From NCBI GenBank assembly GCA_019246495.1, contig JAFAQI010000357.1, positions 1 to 6,993 of the forward strand: DNA of 6,993 bases. Direction: 5' to 3'. This DNA is from Frankiales bacterium. Its GTDB lineage: Bacteria > Actinomycetota > Actinomycetes > JAFAQI01. Under the pieces are notes generated by a model. That model was not told the DNA's origin, searched no databases, and saw only the letters and a program-made list of their open reading frames with translations. Every line of letters starts with the position of its first letter. The stretch's first letter is position 1. Position numbers and translations under genes: made by a program. Positions 6,215 to 6,993 of this stretch are shown here, in pieces.

Positions 6215-6568
6215 TCAGCGGTTGGCAGCGGCGTACCGCTCGGCGAGGTCGGCCGGGATGCGGCCGCGCTCGGGCACCGCAAGACCTTGGTTGCGCGCCC
6301 ACTCGCGGATGCGCGCGGCGTCACCCGAGCCGCGGTTGCGGCGCCGCCGGCCCGAGCCACCGCCGGACGGGCGCCCGGGTCCGCGACCGGACGCCCGGCG
6401 GGCGACCCCGACGTAGCGGGCGAAGCTGTCGCGTAGCTCCTGGGCGTGCTGGTCGCACACGTCGATCTCGTAGCTGCTGCCGTCGAGGGAGAAACCCACG
6501 GTTTGTGTCCCCGGAGTTTCGTCGTCGTGGACATCACAAACAAGAATGACCTGCACCCGCTGCGCCAT
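6215..6568 (-). CDS. lsr2: Lsr2-family nucleoid-associated protein / xenogeneic silencer, variant with paired CxxH motifs
   Basis: Lsr2 coats and bridges AT-rich DNA, compacting the nucleoid and silencing foreign genes; it is the actinobacterial counterpart of H-NS. The 117-residue protein begins MAQRVQVILV and has the N-terminal oligomerisation domain (about 1-58, including LDGSSYEIDV). A very basic linker follows (about 59-82), with an AT-hook-like GRP (65-67) and an RRRR run. The C-terminal DNA-binding domain (about 83-114) carries IREWARNQG and the minor-groove RGR motif at 101-103. Two motifs, C11-D-V-H14 and C38-D-Q-H41, lie in the N-domain and could bind zinc; the best-known Lsr2 proteins, as I recall them, lack this pair. 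The ATG is preceded by GGTGAGG, a reasonable ribosome-binding site. The gene sits 85 bp downstream of lysS, in an AT-rich gap with its own candidate promoter, and is followed by a hairpin terminator. Autoregulation by binding that gap is plausible but inferred. Confidence 0.95.
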   Translation of the reverse strand: MAQRVQVILVCDVHDDETPGTQTVGFSLDGSSYEIDVCDQHAQELRDSFARYVGVARRASGRGPGRPSGGGSGRRRRNRGSGDAARIREWARNQGLAVPERGRIPADLAERYAAANR

Positions 6569-6584
6569 TTACCTCACCGATTTC

Positions 6585-6652
6585 AAAGTCGAGTGTGACG
6601 AAAACTGTCTTTGCCATCGCCATATTAGGCAATTAACGTCGCACTCGACTTT
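6585..6652. repeat. 16-bp inverted repeat flanking an AT-rich core in the lysS-lsr2 gap
   Basis: The arms 6585-6600 (AAAGTCGAGTGTGACG) and 6637-6652 (CGTCGCACTCGACTTT) are complementary at 15 of 16 positions. The exception is a T/G wobble on the plus-strand RNA and an A/C mismatch on the minus strand. The 36-base core is about 36 percent GC and contains a smaller TTGCC/GGCAA repeat and the candidate lsr2 -10. The right arm begins one base after the lysS stop codon. In a lysS transcript the arms could fold as a large terminator-like hairpin. As DNA they could be paired operator half-sites around the lsr2 promoter. Confidence 0.75.
6622..6627 (-). promoter_or_regulatory. Candidate -10 element of lsr2
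   Basis: On the minus strand TAATAT is a near-consensus -10 hexamer in the AT-rich core. The start would fall near 6615, giving a leader of about 47 bases. At 17 bp upstream lies AGTCGA, a weak -35 inside the right arm of the inverted repeat. The other arm would lie within the leader. Confidence 0.5.
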
Positions 6653-6653
6653 G

Positions 6654-6993
6654 CTACTCCGGGCGGACGAGCGGAAAAGTGATCGCCTCGCGGATATTCG
6701 ACCCCGTCAAAAGCATGACGAGCCGGTCGACGCCCATGCCCATGCCGCCCATCGGCGGTGCGCCGTACTCCAGCGCGCGCAGGAAGTCCTCGTCGAGCTG
6801 CATTGCCTCGGGATCGCCTCCGGCCGCTTTGACCGACTGCTCGGTGAGCCGGCGGCGCTGCTCGACCGGATCGACGAGCTCGGAGTAGGCGGGCGCCAGC
6901 TCGACGCCGGCAATGATCAGGTCCCACGCCTCGGTGAGCCGCGCGTCGCTGCGATGGGTGCGCGCGAGCGGGCGCACTTCAGCCGGATAGTCC
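6654..6993 (-). CDS. lysS: Lysyl-tRNA synthetase, class II, C-terminal part (5' end outside window)
   Basis: LysS charges tRNA-Lys with lysine in the cytoplasm. Only the last 112 residues are present, beginning [11 protein letters not shown], typical of the catalytic domain of class II lysyl-tRNA synthetases. The segment [18 protein letters not shown] is followed by [11 protein letters not shown]. The class II motif 3 appears as [15 protein letters not shown], and the end is [13 protein letters not shown] with a TAG stop. The frame is open to the right edge; an internal GTG at 6977 is not a start. The lysS-lsr2-clpC order is a conserved actinobacterial arrangement. Because the N-terminus is missing, an LysX-type protein with an extra membrane domain cannot be excluded, although synteny favours plain LysS. 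The inverted repeat immediately after the stop may end its transcript. Confidence 0.93.
   Translation of the reverse strand, partial: DYPAEVRPLARTHRSDARLTEAWDLIIAGVELAPAYSELVDPVEQRRRLTEQSVKAAGGDPEAMQLDEDFLRALEYGAPPMGGMGMGVDRLVMLLTGSNIREAITFPLVRPE

Noticed and set aside
6975..6977. GTG as a start codon for a separate small gene at the right edge
   Set aside because: The reading frame continues upstream as DYPAE, typical lysyl-tRNA synthetase sequence, to the window edge.

Overview
The window reads as a chromosomal core segment of a high-GC actinomycete. Three observations support this: the gene order lysS - lsr2 - clpC (all on the minus strand), the 848-residue ClpC and the Lsr2 nucleoid protein (an actinobacterial family), and very strong G/C preference at third codon positions. 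The species cannot be named from the sequence alone. A CheB methylesterase at the left edge suggests a lineage that has, or had, a chemotaxis-type signalling system.

Layout from left to right. Positions 1-1035 (minus) hold cheB, cut by the window edge at its C-terminus. Positions 1163-1765 (minus) hold a small membrane-anchored protein with an extracytoplasmic, cysteine-containing beta domain. Divergent from it, across only 48 bp, is a plus-strand pair: mutY (1814-2680), a DNA-repair adenine glycosylase, and a glycerophosphodiester phosphodiesterase (2677-3357) that overlaps mutY by ATGA. This pair converges on clpC; a long hairpin at 3344-3382 overlaps the phosphodiesterase stop codon and probably serves both directions. 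clpC (3411-5957, minus) encodes the Hsp100 unfoldase of the Clp protease. Its 257-bp upstream region contains a candidate stress-promoter arrangement: a ClgR-like box (6151-6161) seven bases upstream of a SigR/SigH-type promoter (GGAAT, 19 bp, GTT), plus a promoter-proximal TAGCAT -10 element. lsr2 (6215-6568, minus) encodes a nucleoid-structuring xenogeneic silencer with an unusual pair of CxxH motifs. The lysS-lsr2 gap is AT-rich and is almost filled by a 16-bp inverted repeat flanking the likely lsr2 promoter. The C-terminal 112 residues of a class II lysyl-tRNA synthetase run off the right edge.

Most of the window is conserved housekeeping: translation, chromosome structure, protein quality control, base-excision repair and lipid headgroup turnover. 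I found no mobile element, CRISPR array, RNA gene or new multigene system. The points most worth following are regulatory (clpC and lsr2 upstream regions) and protein-level (the CxxH pair in Lsr2, altered catalytic-motif residues in the phosphodiesterase).
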